A DNA stretch of 64,000 nucleotides from NCBI GenBank assembly GCA_963717765.1, contig CAVQWX010000001.1, positions 310,001 to 374,000 on the forward strand. The letters are read 5' to 3'. This document shows, piece by piece, positions 51,630 through 59,793 of this stretch. This DNA is from JACDER01 sp963717765 (GTDB lineage: Bacteria > Actinomycetota > Thermoleophilia > Gaiellales > Gaiellaceae). The position numbers were made by a program, and so were the translations under genes. The notes under the pieces are model-generated. The model did not search any database. It was not told where the DNA came from and saw only the letters and a program-made list of their open reading frames with translations. Every line of letters starts with the position of its first letter. The stretch's first letter is position 1.

Positions 51630-53509
51630 GCGAGCAGCCCGCCGGCGCGCAGGATCGCCCGCTCGCGGGCGTTCAGGCGCAGGGCAAGCTCAATCGTTCC
51701 AGCCGGCGTCGCGGCCTCGAGTCGCTCGGTGTCGAGGTCGACCGGGATCGACCAGCTCTGCCCCTGCTCGATCCTCTCGTAGTCCTGCTCGACGGCGAAG
51801 GTGAGCGGGAGGATGCCCTGCGCGATCAGGTTGGCGCGGTGGATGCGGGCGAAGCTCTTGGCGATCACGGCGCGGATGCCGAGGTGCAGCGCCGCGAACG
51901 CAGCCTGCTCCCGGCTCGAGCCCTGGCCGTAGTTGTGGCCCGCGACGACGAGCCCTCCTCCCCATTCCTCCGCTCGTTGCGCGAACTGCAGGTCGAAGCG
52001 GCGGAACATGTAGCGGGCACACGCCGGGATGTTCGACCAGATCGCCAGGCCGAGGGCCCCGTCCGGGGCGAGGTCGCCGGTCGACACGTCGTCGGGGACG
52101 ACGATCAGGACGCGGCCCACGATCACGTCCGGCACCGGCGGAACGTCGGGCGGCCCGACGATGTTCGCCGGGCGCACGACCTCGCCCGCGAAGGTTGGCG
52201 TGACGATCTGCCCGTCGTCGATCGCGGGCTCCGGCGTCGGCGCAGGTCCGGCTTCCGGGGGCTCACCCAGCTCGCGCGGGTCGGTGATCGCGCCGCGTAG
52301 CGCCGTGGCCGCCGCGGTCGCCGGGGAGCAGAGGAACACCTGGTCGCCCGGCGTCCCGCTGCGTCCGGGGAAGTTGCGGTTGAACGTGCGCACCGAAACG
52401 GCTCCGCTCGGCGGCGCCGCGCTCATCCCGATGCATGGGCCGCAGGCCGGCTCGAGGATGCGCGCGCCCGCTGCGAGGAGATCGGAGTAGACGCCGCCGC
52501 GCACGATCCGGTCGAGGATCTGGCGCGAGCCCGGGGTCACGGTCAGGTCGAGTCCGTGCGGCACCGTTCTGCCCCGCAGCGCCGCGCCGACGACCGCGAG
52601 ATCCTCGTACGACGAGTTCACCGAGCTCCCGACGCACACCTGCGCAACCTCGACGCCGGCGGCCTCGCGCACCGGAACGACGTTCCCCGGCGACGCCGGC
52701 CGCGCGATCAGCGGCTCCAGCGCGTCGAGGTCGATCACCTCGAGCTCGTCGTACTCCGCGCCCGCGTCGGCTGCGAGCTCGACCCAGGCTTTGGGGCGGC
52801 CCTGCTCCTCGAGCCACTCTCGGGCTCGCTCGTCGGAGGGGAAGATTCCGGTGGTCGCGCCCGTCTCCATGACCATGTTGCAGATCGTCCCGCGATCGGT
52901 GGCGGACAGGCACGCGACTCCCTCGCCGAAGAACTCGAACACCCGTCCCTGGCCGCCTCGGACGCCGCGCCTGCGCAGGAGCTCGAGGACGACGTCCTTG
53001 GACTCGACCCACGGCCCAAGCCTGCCGCGAAGCTCGACTCCGGCGACCAGCGGCCGCTCGAGCGGAAACGGTCGGCCGGCCATGACGAGCGCCACCTGCG
53101 TCGCACCCGCGCCGATCGCAAGCATGCCCAGGCCACCCGCCATCGTCGTATGGCTGTCGGCCCCGACCAGCACGTGGCCCGGCCGCGCGAAACGCTCGAG
53201 ATGCAGGTAGTGCGAGATCCCGTTCCCCGGACGCGAGTAGAGAAGCCCGAACCGCGCGGCGCAGGAGCGGAGGTAGACGTGATCGTCCGGGTTGCGGTTG
53301 TCGAACTGCAGGACGTTGTGGTCGATATACGAGACCGCGAGCGGCACCTGCACGCGCTCGACCCGGAGCCGCTCGAACTGCAGGCACGCCATCGTTCCGG
53401 TCGCGTCCTCCAGCAACACCTGGTCGACGTGCAGGTCGATCTCCCCGTCCGCGGCGGCGGTGAAATGCGCGTCGGCGATCTTGGCAGTGAGCGTCCGGGG
53501 GCGTACCAT
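51596..53509 (-). CDS. Aconitase-family hydratase, fused large and small domains
   Basis: 637 aa from ATG 53509. Aconitase/isopropylmalate-isomerase large domain: QVLLEDATGTMACLQFERLR, HYLHLERFARPGHVLVGADS with DSHT, and the Fe-S cysteines in VCVGSS and ACGPCIGM. After a linker the swivelling small domain follows (DDVSTGDLAPDG, VVAGHNYGQGSSREQAAFAA). LeuC- and LeuD-type parts are thus in one chain. Candidate reactions are aconitase, or hydration of maleate/mesaconate-type acids; LeuCD-like maleate hydratases making D-malate are known from gentisate catabolism. With the D-malate/isopropylmalate-type dehydrogenase at 58733, a maleate to D-malate to pyruvate branch is plausible. It is divergent from a GntR gene across operator D. 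Confidence 0.75.
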   Translation of the reverse strand: MVRPRTLTAKIADAHFTAAADGEIDLHVDQVLLEDATGTMACLQFERLRVERVQVPLAVSYIDHNVLQFDNRNPDDHVYLRSCAARFGLLYSRPGNGISHYLHLERFARPGHVLVGADSHTTMAGGLGMLAIGAGATQVALVMAGRPFPLERPLVAGVELRGRLGPWVESKDVVLELLRRRGVRGGQGRVFEFFGEGVACLSATDRGTICNMVMETGATTGIFPSDERAREWLEEQGRPKAWVELAADAGAEYDELEVIDLDALEPLIARPASPGNVVPVREAAGVEVAQVCVGSSVNSSYEDLAVVGAALRGRTVPHGLDLTVTPGSRQILDRIVRGGVYSDLLAAGARILEPACGPCIGMSAAPPSGAVSVRTFNRNFPGRSGTPGDQVFLCSPATAAATALRGAITDPRELGEPPEAGPAPTPEPAIDDGQIVTPTFAGEVVRPANIVGPPDVPPVPDVIVGRVLIVVPDDVSTGDLAPDGALGLAIWSNIPACARYMFRRFDLQFAQRAEEWGGGLVVAGHNYGQGSSREQAAFAALHLGIRAVIAKSFARIHRANLIAQGILPLTFAVEQDYERIEQGQSWSIPVDLDTERLEAATPAGTIELALRLNARERAILRAGGLLAYAREAAASSA

Positions 53510-53539
53510 TGCAGCGGACTCTAGTGGCCTCGGGACGAT

Positions 53540-53554
53540 TGCATACTGTGTGCT
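53540..53554. promoter_or_regulatory. Candidate GntR-type operator D
   Basis: TGCATACTGTGTGCT is a near-palindrome (GCATAC against GTGTGC) in the 47-bp divergent gap between the aconitase-family and GntR genes. It is well placed to control both directions. Confidence 0.45.
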
Positions 53555-53556
53555 AA

Positions 53557-54234
53557 ATGGCCATGGAGCGCCCCGAACCGCTCGTTCGGAATGCGAGTGA
53601 CGTCGCCACCGAACTGCTCCGAAACGCGATTCTCGACGGGAGGCTCGCACCCGGACAGCGCCTGAAGGAAGAGGAGCTCGCCCGGAGTCTCGGGATCAGC
53701 CGCACGCCGGTGCGCGAGGCCCTCGTCATGCTCGAGGCCGAGGGGTTGATCGACGCGGCGCCGAACCGCGGCGCGATCGTCCGCAGCCACAGCGCCGAGG
53801 AGCTCGACGACCTGTACCAGCTCCGAGCCCTGCTCGAGGGGCACGCAGCGCGGCGCGCCGCGGGGCATGCGAAGGACGAACTGGTCCCCGAGCTCTGGGC
53901 GAGCTGCAAGCGATTCGACAAGCTGATCGCCAAGGGCGAGGTCAACGAGCTCGTCCAGGAGAACCTCACCTTCCACAACCTGATCCTCGAGGCCGCGGGC
54001 AGCCACCGGTTGGAAAGCATCGTCCGAAACGTCACCGACCTGCCGCTCGTCTATCGATCGTACATCTGGTACTCGCCAGAGCAGCGCAAGATATCGCTCC
54101 ACTACCACCAGCAAATCACGCGTGCCCTTGAAGCGCGCGACGGCGAGCGGGCCGAGCTGGTGATGAAGGAGCACGTCTTCGAGGCGCGCGACGTCTTGGT
54201 CGTACGGATGCGCGAGCTCGGAGTCGGCGAGTGA
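53557..54234 (+). CDS. GntR-family regulator, FCD domain (2 of 3)
   Basis: 225 aa; ATG 53557 (or ATG 53563). Winged helix with LRNAILDGRLAPGQRLKEEE and SLGISRTPVREALVMLEAEG. The FCD domain has metal/ligand His positions (NLTFHNLIL, LHYHQQITRA). It overlaps the CoA-transferase start by four bases (GTGA), so it probably regulates that gene and the divergent aconitase-family gene. The inducer is unknown; dicarboxylates are typical. Confidence 0.9.
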   Translation: MAMERPEPLVRNASDVATELLRNAILDGRLAPGQRLKEEELARSLGISRTPVREALVMLEAEGLIDAAPNRGAIVRSHSAEELDDLYQLRALLEGHAARRAAGHAKDELVPELWASCKRFDKLIAKGEVNELVQENLTFHNLILEAAGSHRLESIVRNVTDLPLVYRSYIWYSPEQRKISLHYHQQITRALEARDGERAELVMKEHVFEARDVLVVRMRELGVGE

Positions 54235-55481
54235 CCGAAGCGCTGCGCGTCACCGACCCGAAGGAGCATGGCGCGGATTCGTCCGGGCCTCTGGCCGGCG
54301 TCCGCGTCCTCGAGCTCGGGATGCTGCTTGCCGGACCATTTGCGGGCCGGCTGCTCGGCGACCTTGGCGCGGAGGTGATCAAGGTCGAGCCGCCGCGGAA
54401 GCCCGACCCGCTTCGCGAATGGGGAAGGGCGCGCTACCAGGGGCGCTCGCTCTGGTGGCCGGTGCAGTCCCGCAACAAGAAGTGCGTGACGCTCGATCTG
54501 CGCGGCGAGCGGGGGCAGAAGCTCCTCCTCCGCCTCGTGCGGGAGTCCGACGTCCTGCTCGAGAACTTCCGCCCCGGGACGCTGGAGCGGTGGAACATCG
54601 GGCCCGAGCAGCTCTGGGAAGTCAACCCGCGCCTCGTGGTCTGCCGCGTCTCCGGGTACGGGCAAACCGGCCCCTACTCGTCGCGAGCGGGGTTCGCCTC
54701 GGTTGCGGAGGCGATGGGCGGCCTGCGGCACGTGAACGGCTTCCCGGGCGAGGCGCCACCGCGCCTGCACCTTTCGCTCGGCGACTCGCTCGCGGGGATG
54801 TTCGCGACCATCGGCATCCTCGCTGCCCTCCACCGCCGCGACGGCCTTGGGCTGGGCCGTGGCCAGGTCGTGGACGTCTCCCTGCTCGAGGCCTGCTTCG
54901 CGCTTCTGGAGAGCACCGTGCCGGAGTACGATCGGCTCGGCGTCATCCGCGGCCCGGGCGGCACGCGCATCGAGGGGATCGCGCCCTCGAACACGTTCAA
55001 GTCGAAGGACGGCAAGTGGATCGTGATTGCGGCGAATGCCGACACCGTCTTTCGCCGGCTGTGCGTGGTGATGGGTAAGCCCGAGCTGGCCGATGACCCG
55101 CGCTTCGCGACGCACATCGCGCGCGGCGAGAACCAGGAGGAGATCGAGGGGATCGTGGGCATGTGGGCTGCCGAGCACGACTCCGCTGAGATCGACGCGG
55201 TCCTGAACGAGGCCGGCGTCATTTGCGGGCCGATCTACACCGTCGCGGACATGTTCGCGGACGACCACTTCTGGGCCCGCGAGATGCTCGTGCGGCACGT
55301 CGACCCGGACTTCGGCGAGTACGTCGGGCCGGGGATCGTCCCCAAGTTCTCGGAGACGCCGGCGGAGGTGCGCTGGTCGGCCGCGTGGGATGAGGGCAGC
55401 CACAACGCAGATGTCTACGGCGACCTGCTCGGACTGGACGCGGACTCGCTCCAAGAGCTTCACTCCGACGGGGTCATCTAG
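54231..55481 (+). CDS. Class III (CaiB/BaiF) CoA-transferase
   Basis: 416 aa from GTG 54231. Family motifs: GVRVLELGMLLAGPFAGRLL, LGAEVIKVEPP, ENFRPGTLERW, and SGYGQTGPYSSRAGF. The catalytic Asp that forms the acyl anhydride is D185 (LSLGDSLAG). It moves CoA between carboxylic acids, commonly succinate and a substrate such as citramalate or mesaconate. Together with the DRE-TIM enzyme at 38140 it suggests a CoA-ester branch in the pathway. The hairpin at 55537 probably terminates this unit. Confidence 0.85.
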   Translation: MTEALRVTDPKEHGADSSGPLAGVRVLELGMLLAGPFAGRLLGDLGAEVIKVEPPRKPDPLREWGRARYQGRSLWWPVQSRNKKCVTLDLRGERGQKLLLRLVRESDVLLENFRPGTLERWNIGPEQLWEVNPRLVVCRVSGYGQTGPYSSRAGFASVAEAMGGLRHVNGFPGEAPPRLHLSLGDSLAGMFATIGILAALHRRDGLGLGRGQVVDVSLLEACFALLESTVPEYDRLGVIRGPGGTRIEGIAPSNTFKSKDGKWIVIAANADTVFRRLCVVMGKPELADDPRFATHIARGENQEEIEGIVGMWAAEHDSAEIDAVLNEAGVICGPIYTVADMFADDHFWAREMLVRHVDPDFGEYVGPGIVPKFSETPAEVRWSAAWDEGSHNADVYGDLLGLDADSLQELHSDGVI

Positions 55482-55536
55482 AGGCTTGATGTGGGTTCGC
55501 AGGTCATGAGCAGGGACCCGGTACAGAGACGAAGAA

Positions 55537-55555
55537 AGGGCCTCCAGCCCTGTTT
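55537..55555 (+). terminator. Candidate terminator after CoA-transferase
   Basis: AGGGC, a five-base loop, then GCCCT followed by GTTT. Short stem with a weak T-tract, 56 bp after the stop. Confidence 0.4.
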
Positions 55556-55574
55556 CCCTCGTGATCGGAGCACG

Positions 55575-55593
55575 AGTGCAGGTTGCACAATAG
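55575..55593. promoter_or_regulatory. Inverted repeat upstream of barrel protein
   Basis: GTGCA-GGT-TGCAC followed by AATAG, 38 bp before the start at 55631. Perfect five-base arms. Possible operator, though different in sequence from the GTATAC group. Confidence 0.3.
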
Positions 55594-55630
55594 TCTCGCG
55601 CTGCTTCGCACAAACCCGAGAGGAGAAGGC

Positions 55631-55933
55631 ATGATCGGAGTCATCGTCACCCTCGGTCCAGGCGAGGACCTCAACCGCCAACGCGCCTCGGCGGCCGCAG
55701 AGCAGGCAGCGCCTATGTTCGAAGGCATGGACGGCCTGCGAAGCAAGGTGTTCATGTGGAACGACGAGACCGGTACGGTCATCAACACCTACGTGTGGGA
55801 TTCGGAGTCGGCCGCCCGCGCATTCTTCACCCCGGAGCTGAAAGCGCAGATCATCGAGCTCTGGGGCGTCGAGCCGCAGGTGCAGTTTGCCGAGGTGTCG
55901 GCGCTCGTCGACAACCGGGTCGCCGTCGCCTAG
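55631..55933 (+). CDS. YdhR/ABM-like dimeric barrel protein
   Basis: 100 aa; ATG 55631 follows AGGAGAAGG. It reads MIGVIVTLGPGEDLNRQRAS then GLRSKVFMWNDETGTVINTY and WDSESAARAFFTPELKAQII, a ferredoxin-like fold of the YdhR-type putative monooxygenase family. These small barrels often oxidise or isomerise aromatic intermediates, or only bind them. It is monocistronic, convergent with the isochorismatase-like gene at 55979. Role in the pathway unknown. Confidence 0.7.
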   Translation: MIGVIVTLGPGEDLNRQRASAAAEQAAPMFEGMDGLRSKVFMWNDETGTVINTYVWDSESAARAFFTPELKAQIIELWGVEPQVQFAEVSALVDNRVAVA

Positions 55934-55978
55934 GCGCAGATCCGCTGCCACGACGCCACCTAGATCGTCCCGCCAGGG

Positions 55979-56569
55979 TCAGACTGAGGCAAGCAGGTCG
56001 TCCAGCGCGACGACCTCGCCGTACTTGGCCTGGATGTCGTACAGCGCCGCGTCGTGGGGCCCCCGCTCGCGGTCGCCGACGCACTCGCGCGGGACGACAG
56101 TTGCGTACCCGTTCTGCACGAGGTCCACCGCGGTCGCGCGGATGCAGCCGCTCGTGGTGGTGCCGCAGAGGATGACCGAGTCGACCCCGCGGGCGGCAAG
56201 GAGCGCGGTCAGGTTCGTGCCGAAGAACGCGGACGCGCCCTTTTTGACGATCACCGCCTCGTCCTCTCTCCGTCCGAGCCGCTCGTCCAGGTCGACCCAC
56301 CGGCTGCCGAGCTTCAGCTCCGCGAGGCCCGGCAGTTTCCGCGGCCAGATCCCGGCGTCGGAGAGCGACTCATCGAAGCCGACGGTGGTGAAGAGGATGG
56401 GGAGGCCGCGCTCGCGCGCGCGGTCGAGCAACCGCCGCGTCGCCTCGACCTCGGCGGTCAGCTCCGATCCGAGCGCGCACGCGGGATCGGTGAAGCCGCA
56501 GGAGAAGTCGACGACGAGGACGGCGGGATGCCCTCCGAGCGCGACCGCGCCCGATTCAGCGGCCGGCAT
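55979..56569 (-). CDS. Isochorismatase-family hydrolase (maleamate amidase-like, A)
   Basis: 196 aa from ATG 56569. Cysteine-hydrolase triad: D21 in VLVVDFSCGFTD, Lys near 110 in VKKGASAFFGTNL, and Cys142 in TTTSGCIRATAVD with the cis-peptide TS-G-C context. This is the N-carbamoylsarcosine amidase/NicF branch. The likely reaction is maleamate to maleate plus ammonia. It overlaps the NicD-like gene by 14 bp and shares an operon with a second paralogue, so one may act on a different amide. Gene symbol not assigned because of the duplicate. Confidence 0.8.
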   Translation of the reverse strand: MPAAESGAVALGGHPAVLVVDFSCGFTDPACALGSELTAEVEATRRLLDRARERGLPILFTTVGFDESLSDAGIWPRKLPGLAELKLGSRWVDLDERLGRREDEAVIVKKGASAFFGTNLTALLAARGVDSVILCGTTTSGCIRATAVDLVQNGYATVVPRECVGDRERGPHDAALYDIQAKYGEVVALDDLLASV

Positions 56570-57353
56570 GCTCGGCCAGGAATCTGCGCGTCGCCGCGAG
56601 AAAGTCGTCCATGTTGTCCCACGGGATCATGTGGCCCGCACGCGGGATCTCGACTAGTTCGAAGGCCGGGTTCGCCTCGTGCACCTCGTGGGCACCCTCT
56701 GCCGACACGGCCGGGCTCTCCCCGCCGTACATGAACATCGCGGGGACGGTCACCTTGCTGAGGTAGTCGAAGATGTCCTCGGTGTGGAAGTTGAGCCACG
56801 TCTCCCGCACCGCGGTCTCGTCGCACGTCGGCAGCCACTCGGCGCGGAGCCGCAGCTGCTCGTCGTCCCAGGTCGGGAAGTACGGGCGAATATCGTCCAC
56901 CGTCGCGCCGGAGCGCGCCTTCTCGAGCTGCTCCATGAACTGCTCGAGCGAGGTGGGGTACTGGGGCCGGCCCGGGCCGGTCAGCGGCGGGTCGATGACG
57001 ATCAGCGCTCCGCTTTCGTCCTCGTGCAGAACACCGAAGGCGGCGGCGATGCGCGCGCCCATCGAGTGGCCGACCACCGTGAGCCGCCCCAGGTCGAGCT
57101 CGGCGATCAGTGCGGCAACGTCGGCGGCGTAGTCCGGCAGGGTGAAGCCGGTCCGCGGCCTGTCGGAGAGACCGCGGCCGCGAACGTCGAGGACGAGGAG
57201 CCGGTACTCGTCCGCCAGCTGCTCGGCGACGAAACCCCAGGTAATCGCGGGGCTCGTGATTCCGGGAACGACGACGACCGGCGGTCCTTCCCCGTACTCG
57301 AGGTAGTGCAAGCGGACGTCGCCGCTCTGGAAGTAACCGTCCTTCCCGACCAT
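56556..57353 (-). CDS. nicD: NicD-like N-formylmaleamate deformylase
   Basis: 265 aa from ATG 57353. Alpha/beta hydrolase with nucleophile S97 in VVGHSMGARIAAA, acid D121 in IVIDPPLTGPGRP, and a terminal His near 245 in RAGHMIPWDN. Spacing and the I-D-P-P-x-T-G-P-G-R stretch resemble NicD of Pseudomonas putida (Ser101, Asp125, His245), which releases formate from N-formylmaleamate. It is flanked on both sides by maleamate-amidase-like genes with overlaps, the next step in the same pathway. The gene at 45581 is an alternative candidate for this reaction. Confidence 0.8.
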   Translation of the reverse strand: MVGKDGYFQSGDVRLHYLEYGEGPPVVVVPGITSPAITWGFVAEQLADEYRLLVLDVRGRGLSDRPRTGFTLPDYAADVAALIAELDLGRLTVVGHSMGARIAAAFGVLHEDESGALIVIDPPLTGPGRPQYPTSLEQFMEQLEKARSGATVDDIRPYFPTWDDEQLRLRAEWLPTCDETAVRETWLNFHTEDIFDYLSKVTVPAMFMYGGESPAVSAEGAHEVHEANPAFELVEIPRAGHMIPWDNMDDFLAATRRFLAEHAGR

Positions 57354-58018
57354 CAGCCGGCAACCTCCACCGCCGCGCCGAGCTGCTCGAGCACGCGCTC
57401 CAGCGGTTCCACGTCCGCGTACTTGGCGTCGATGTCGAACAGGTTCCACTCGTGCGGCCCCTGGGCGCGGTCGCCGACGCACTCACGCGGGACGATTGCG
57501 CGGTACCCGTAGGAGACTGCATCGATCACGGTCGCGCGCACGCAGCCGCTGGTGACGCAGCCGGTCACGATCAGCGTGTCGACGCCCGAGGCGGCGAGGA
57601 AGCTTGCAAGGTGCGTGCCGAAGAACGCGGAGGCGGCCCGCTTGTGGACGACGAGCTCCTCGGGGCGCGGCTCGAGCCGGGCGTCCACGTCGCACCATTT
57701 CGTTCCCTCGACGAGCTCGCGCAGCCCCGGCATCTTCCTCAGCCAGGGCTCCCCTTCCAGTGTTCCCTCCTGGAACGCGATCACCGTGAACGCGACCGGC
57801 AGGCCGCCGGCGCGCGCAGCGGCGAGGACCCGCCGGGTCGCGGCGACCACGTGATCGAGGTTGCCGCCGACGGGGCAGGACGCGTCGGTGAAGCCGTTCT
57901 GGAGGTCGACGACGACGATTCCGGCGCGGTCTCCGAACCCCATTCGATTGCCGATCCCGCTACGGGTGTAGATCTCGGCGGTGTCCTGGAACTTCTGCGG
58001 GCTGGGGACGTCCGACAT
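57353..58018 (-). CDS. Isochorismatase-family hydrolase (maleamate amidase-like, B)
   Basis: About 221 aa from ATG 58018 (ATG 58030 is also possible but overlaps the operator-like sequence). Triad: D38 in VVVDLQNGFTD, K126 in VVHKRAASAFFGTHL, and C159 in VTSGCVRATVIDA. Similar to paralogue A at 55979 across the whole length, with an N-terminal extension (QKFQDTAEIYTRSG) typical of N-carbamoylsarcosine amidase-like members. First gene of the three-gene deformylase/amidase operon. Probable maleamate or related amide hydrolase. Confidence 0.8.
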   Translation of the reverse strand: MSDVPSPQKFQDTAEIYTRSGIGNRMGFGDRAGIVVVDLQNGFTDASCPVGGNLDHVVAATRRVLAAARAGGLPVAFTVIAFQEGTLEGEPWLRKMPGLRELVEGTKWCDVDARLEPRPEELVVHKRAASAFFGTHLASFLAASGVDTLIVTGCVTSGCVRATVIDAVSYGYRAIVPRECVGDRAQGPHEWNLFDIDAKYADVEPLERVLEQLGAAVEVAG

Positions 58019-58736
58019 GGCGTATATCATATTGCGCCTCGGAGAGGAGCGTCACCTGGCCACGCAACCCGAGCCGAACGCAGTTCCCTCATCGCCGATC
58101 GAGCTGCCGTCCATTCCCGACGTCATCTACCGCGAGCTCCGGCGGGACATCGCGCACGGCGTGTACCAACCCGGCCCGATCCGCGTGCGCGTACTCGCCG
58201 AGCGCTTCGGCGTGAGCGCGACGCCGGTGCGCGAAGCGCTCCGCCGGCTGGAAGCGGAGGGCCTGGTCAGCCTCCGAAACCGCCAGATCGTGATCAACCG
58301 GCTCTCCCGGGAAGAGATGCGCGAGATTTACACGATCCGCGGCGAGCTGGAGGCGTTCGCGACCCAGCAGGCGGTGCCGAACCTGCGCAATCACGAGGCG
58401 GCGCTCGCGCGGCTCGAGCAGATCATCCTCGAGATGGACGCGGCCGAACGGGATCCCGAGAGCTGGCGAGAGGCCAATGAGGACTTCCACTGGACGCTCT
58501 ACCGCGCCGCTGGCATGCCGCGCCTGGAGGAGATCATCAACCGGCTCTGGGTCGCGGTCGAGCCGTACCTCCGGCTATACGTGATCACGGTGGGCAGCTT
58601 CCGCACGGCTCAGGACCAGCATCGCAAGATCCTCCGGCACGTGCGCGCCGGTGAGGCGCAGGAGGCCGCGCGTTGCATGCGCGAGCACCTCGGAGAGACG
58701 AAGACGCTGCTCTCCGGCCACCTCGTCGACGGGTGA
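58017..58736 (+). CDS. GntR-family regulator, FCD domain (3 of 3)
   Basis: Up to 239 aa from ATG 58017. The real start may lie downstream, since GAGGAG is placed for a CTG at 58056 and the first codons overlap the operator-like sequence. Winged helix: YRELRRDIAHGVYQPGPIRV, then RFGVSATPVREALRRLEAEG. FCD domain with EDFHWTLYR, QDQHRKILRHV and REHLGET. It is divergent from the deformylase/amidase operon and coupled to the dehydrogenase gene (overlap GTGA), so it likely controls both. Confidence 0.85.
   Translation: MAYIILRLGEERHLATQPEPNAVPSSPIELPSIPDVIYRELRRDIAHGVYQPGPIRVRVLAERFGVSATPVREALRRLEAEGLVSLRNRQIVINRLSREEMREIYTIRGELEAFATQQAVPNLRNHEAALARLEQIILEMDAAERDPESWREANEDFHWTLYRAAGMPRLEEIINRLWVAVEPYLRLYVITVGSFRTAQDQHRKILRHVRAGEAQEAARCMREHLGETKTLLSGHLVDG
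58019..58036. promoter_or_regulatory. Candidate GntR-type operator E
   Basis: The sequence GGCGTATATCATATTGCG is an imperfect palindrome around ATATCATAT, exactly between the divergent amidase and GntR starts. Confidence 0.4.
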
Positions 58737-59782
58737 GCCCGCGGATCGCGATAATCGCGGGCGACGGCGTCGGCCCGGAGGTGCTCGCCGAGGCGCGGAG
58801 GGGCCTGGACGCGCTAGAGCTGGGGCTCGAGTTCGAGGACCTGGAATGGGGCTCGGCCTACTGGCGCGAGCACGGGCGGATGATGCCGGCGGACGCGCTG
58901 GACCAGATCCTCGCCTTCGATGCGGTGCTGCTGGGCGCGGTCGGCGACCCGGGCGTGCCGGACGACGTGACCCTCTGGGGTCTCCTGCTCGAATTGCGCC
59001 AGGGACTCGACCTGTGGGCGAACGTACGGCCGGCACGCCTGCTCGCGGGCATCCCCTGTCCGCTCGCCGGGCGCGATTCCGAGGACGTCGACATGCTTTT
59101 CGTCCGCGAGAACACGGAGGGCGAGTACTCCGGAATCGGCGGGCGGGCGCACCGCGGGCGGCCGGGGGAGCTCGCGACCGACACCGCCGTCTTCACGCGT
59201 GCGGGAATCGAGCGCGTTGCTCGTCATGCGTTCGAGCAAGCGCGTAAGCGGCGCGGCTCGTTGATCAGCGCGACCAAGTCGAACGCCTCTCGGTACGGGT
59301 ACACGCTGTGGGACGAGGTCGTCGGAGACGTGGCAGCCGGCTTTCCGGACATCTGCCTGGAGAAGGTGCTCGTCGACGCGCTCTGCACGCGTGTCGTGCG
59401 CGACCCGGGCAGCATCGACGTCGTGGTCGCGTCGAACCTCTTTGGCGACATCCTCACCGACCTCGCCGCGGCGCTGCAGGGCGGTCTCGGCATGGCGGCG
59501 AGCGCGAACGTCGCGCCGGGCTCGGACGCGCCCGGGCTCTTCGAGCCGGTGCACGGCTCGGCGCCCGATATAGCAGGCCGCGGAATCGCGAACCCGATGG
59601 CGGCGATCTGGAGCGCAGTGCTCATGCTGGAGCACCTGGGCGAGGCGGACGCGGCGGCGCGGCTGATGCGTGCGCTCGAGGCTGTCGCCCGCGACGGGCC
59701 GAAGACCCGCGACGTCGGAGGCGGCGGCTCGACGAGCGAAGTGGGCGACGCGATCGTCGCCCGGCTGAACGTCGGGCGCTAG
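58733..59782 (+). CDS. D-malate/tartrate/isopropylmalate-type dehydrogenase
   Basis: 349 aa from GTG 58733. Beta-decarboxylating dehydrogenase family: RIAIIAGDGVGPEVLAEARR, LWANVRPARLLAG, VRENTEGEYSG, catalytic Lys in SATKSNASR, and metal-binding Asp in NLFGDILTDLAAALQGG. The NAD-binding region H-G-S-A-P-D-I-A is present. The short R-x-x-x-x-R region is more like tartrate/D-malate dehydrogenases than LeuB. It would turn D-malate or a related 2-hydroxyacid into pyruvate plus CO2, fitting a maleate hydratase role for the aconitase-family protein. Confidence 0.8.
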   Translation: MSPRIAIIAGDGVGPEVLAEARRGLDALELGLEFEDLEWGSAYWREHGRMMPADALDQILAFDAVLLGAVGDPGVPDDVTLWGLLLELRQGLDLWANVRPARLLAGIPCPLAGRDSEDVDMLFVRENTEGEYSGIGGRAHRGRPGELATDTAVFTRAGIERVARHAFEQARKRRGSLISATKSNASRYGYTLWDEVVGDVAAGFPDICLEKVLVDALCTRVVRDPGSIDVVVASNLFGDILTDLAAALQGGLGMAASANVAPGSDAPGLFEPVHGSAPDIAGRGIANPMAAIWSAVLMLEHLGEADAAARLMRALEAVARDGPKTRDVGGGGSTSEVGDAIVARLNVGR

Positions 59783-59793
59783 CGGCGGCGCGG

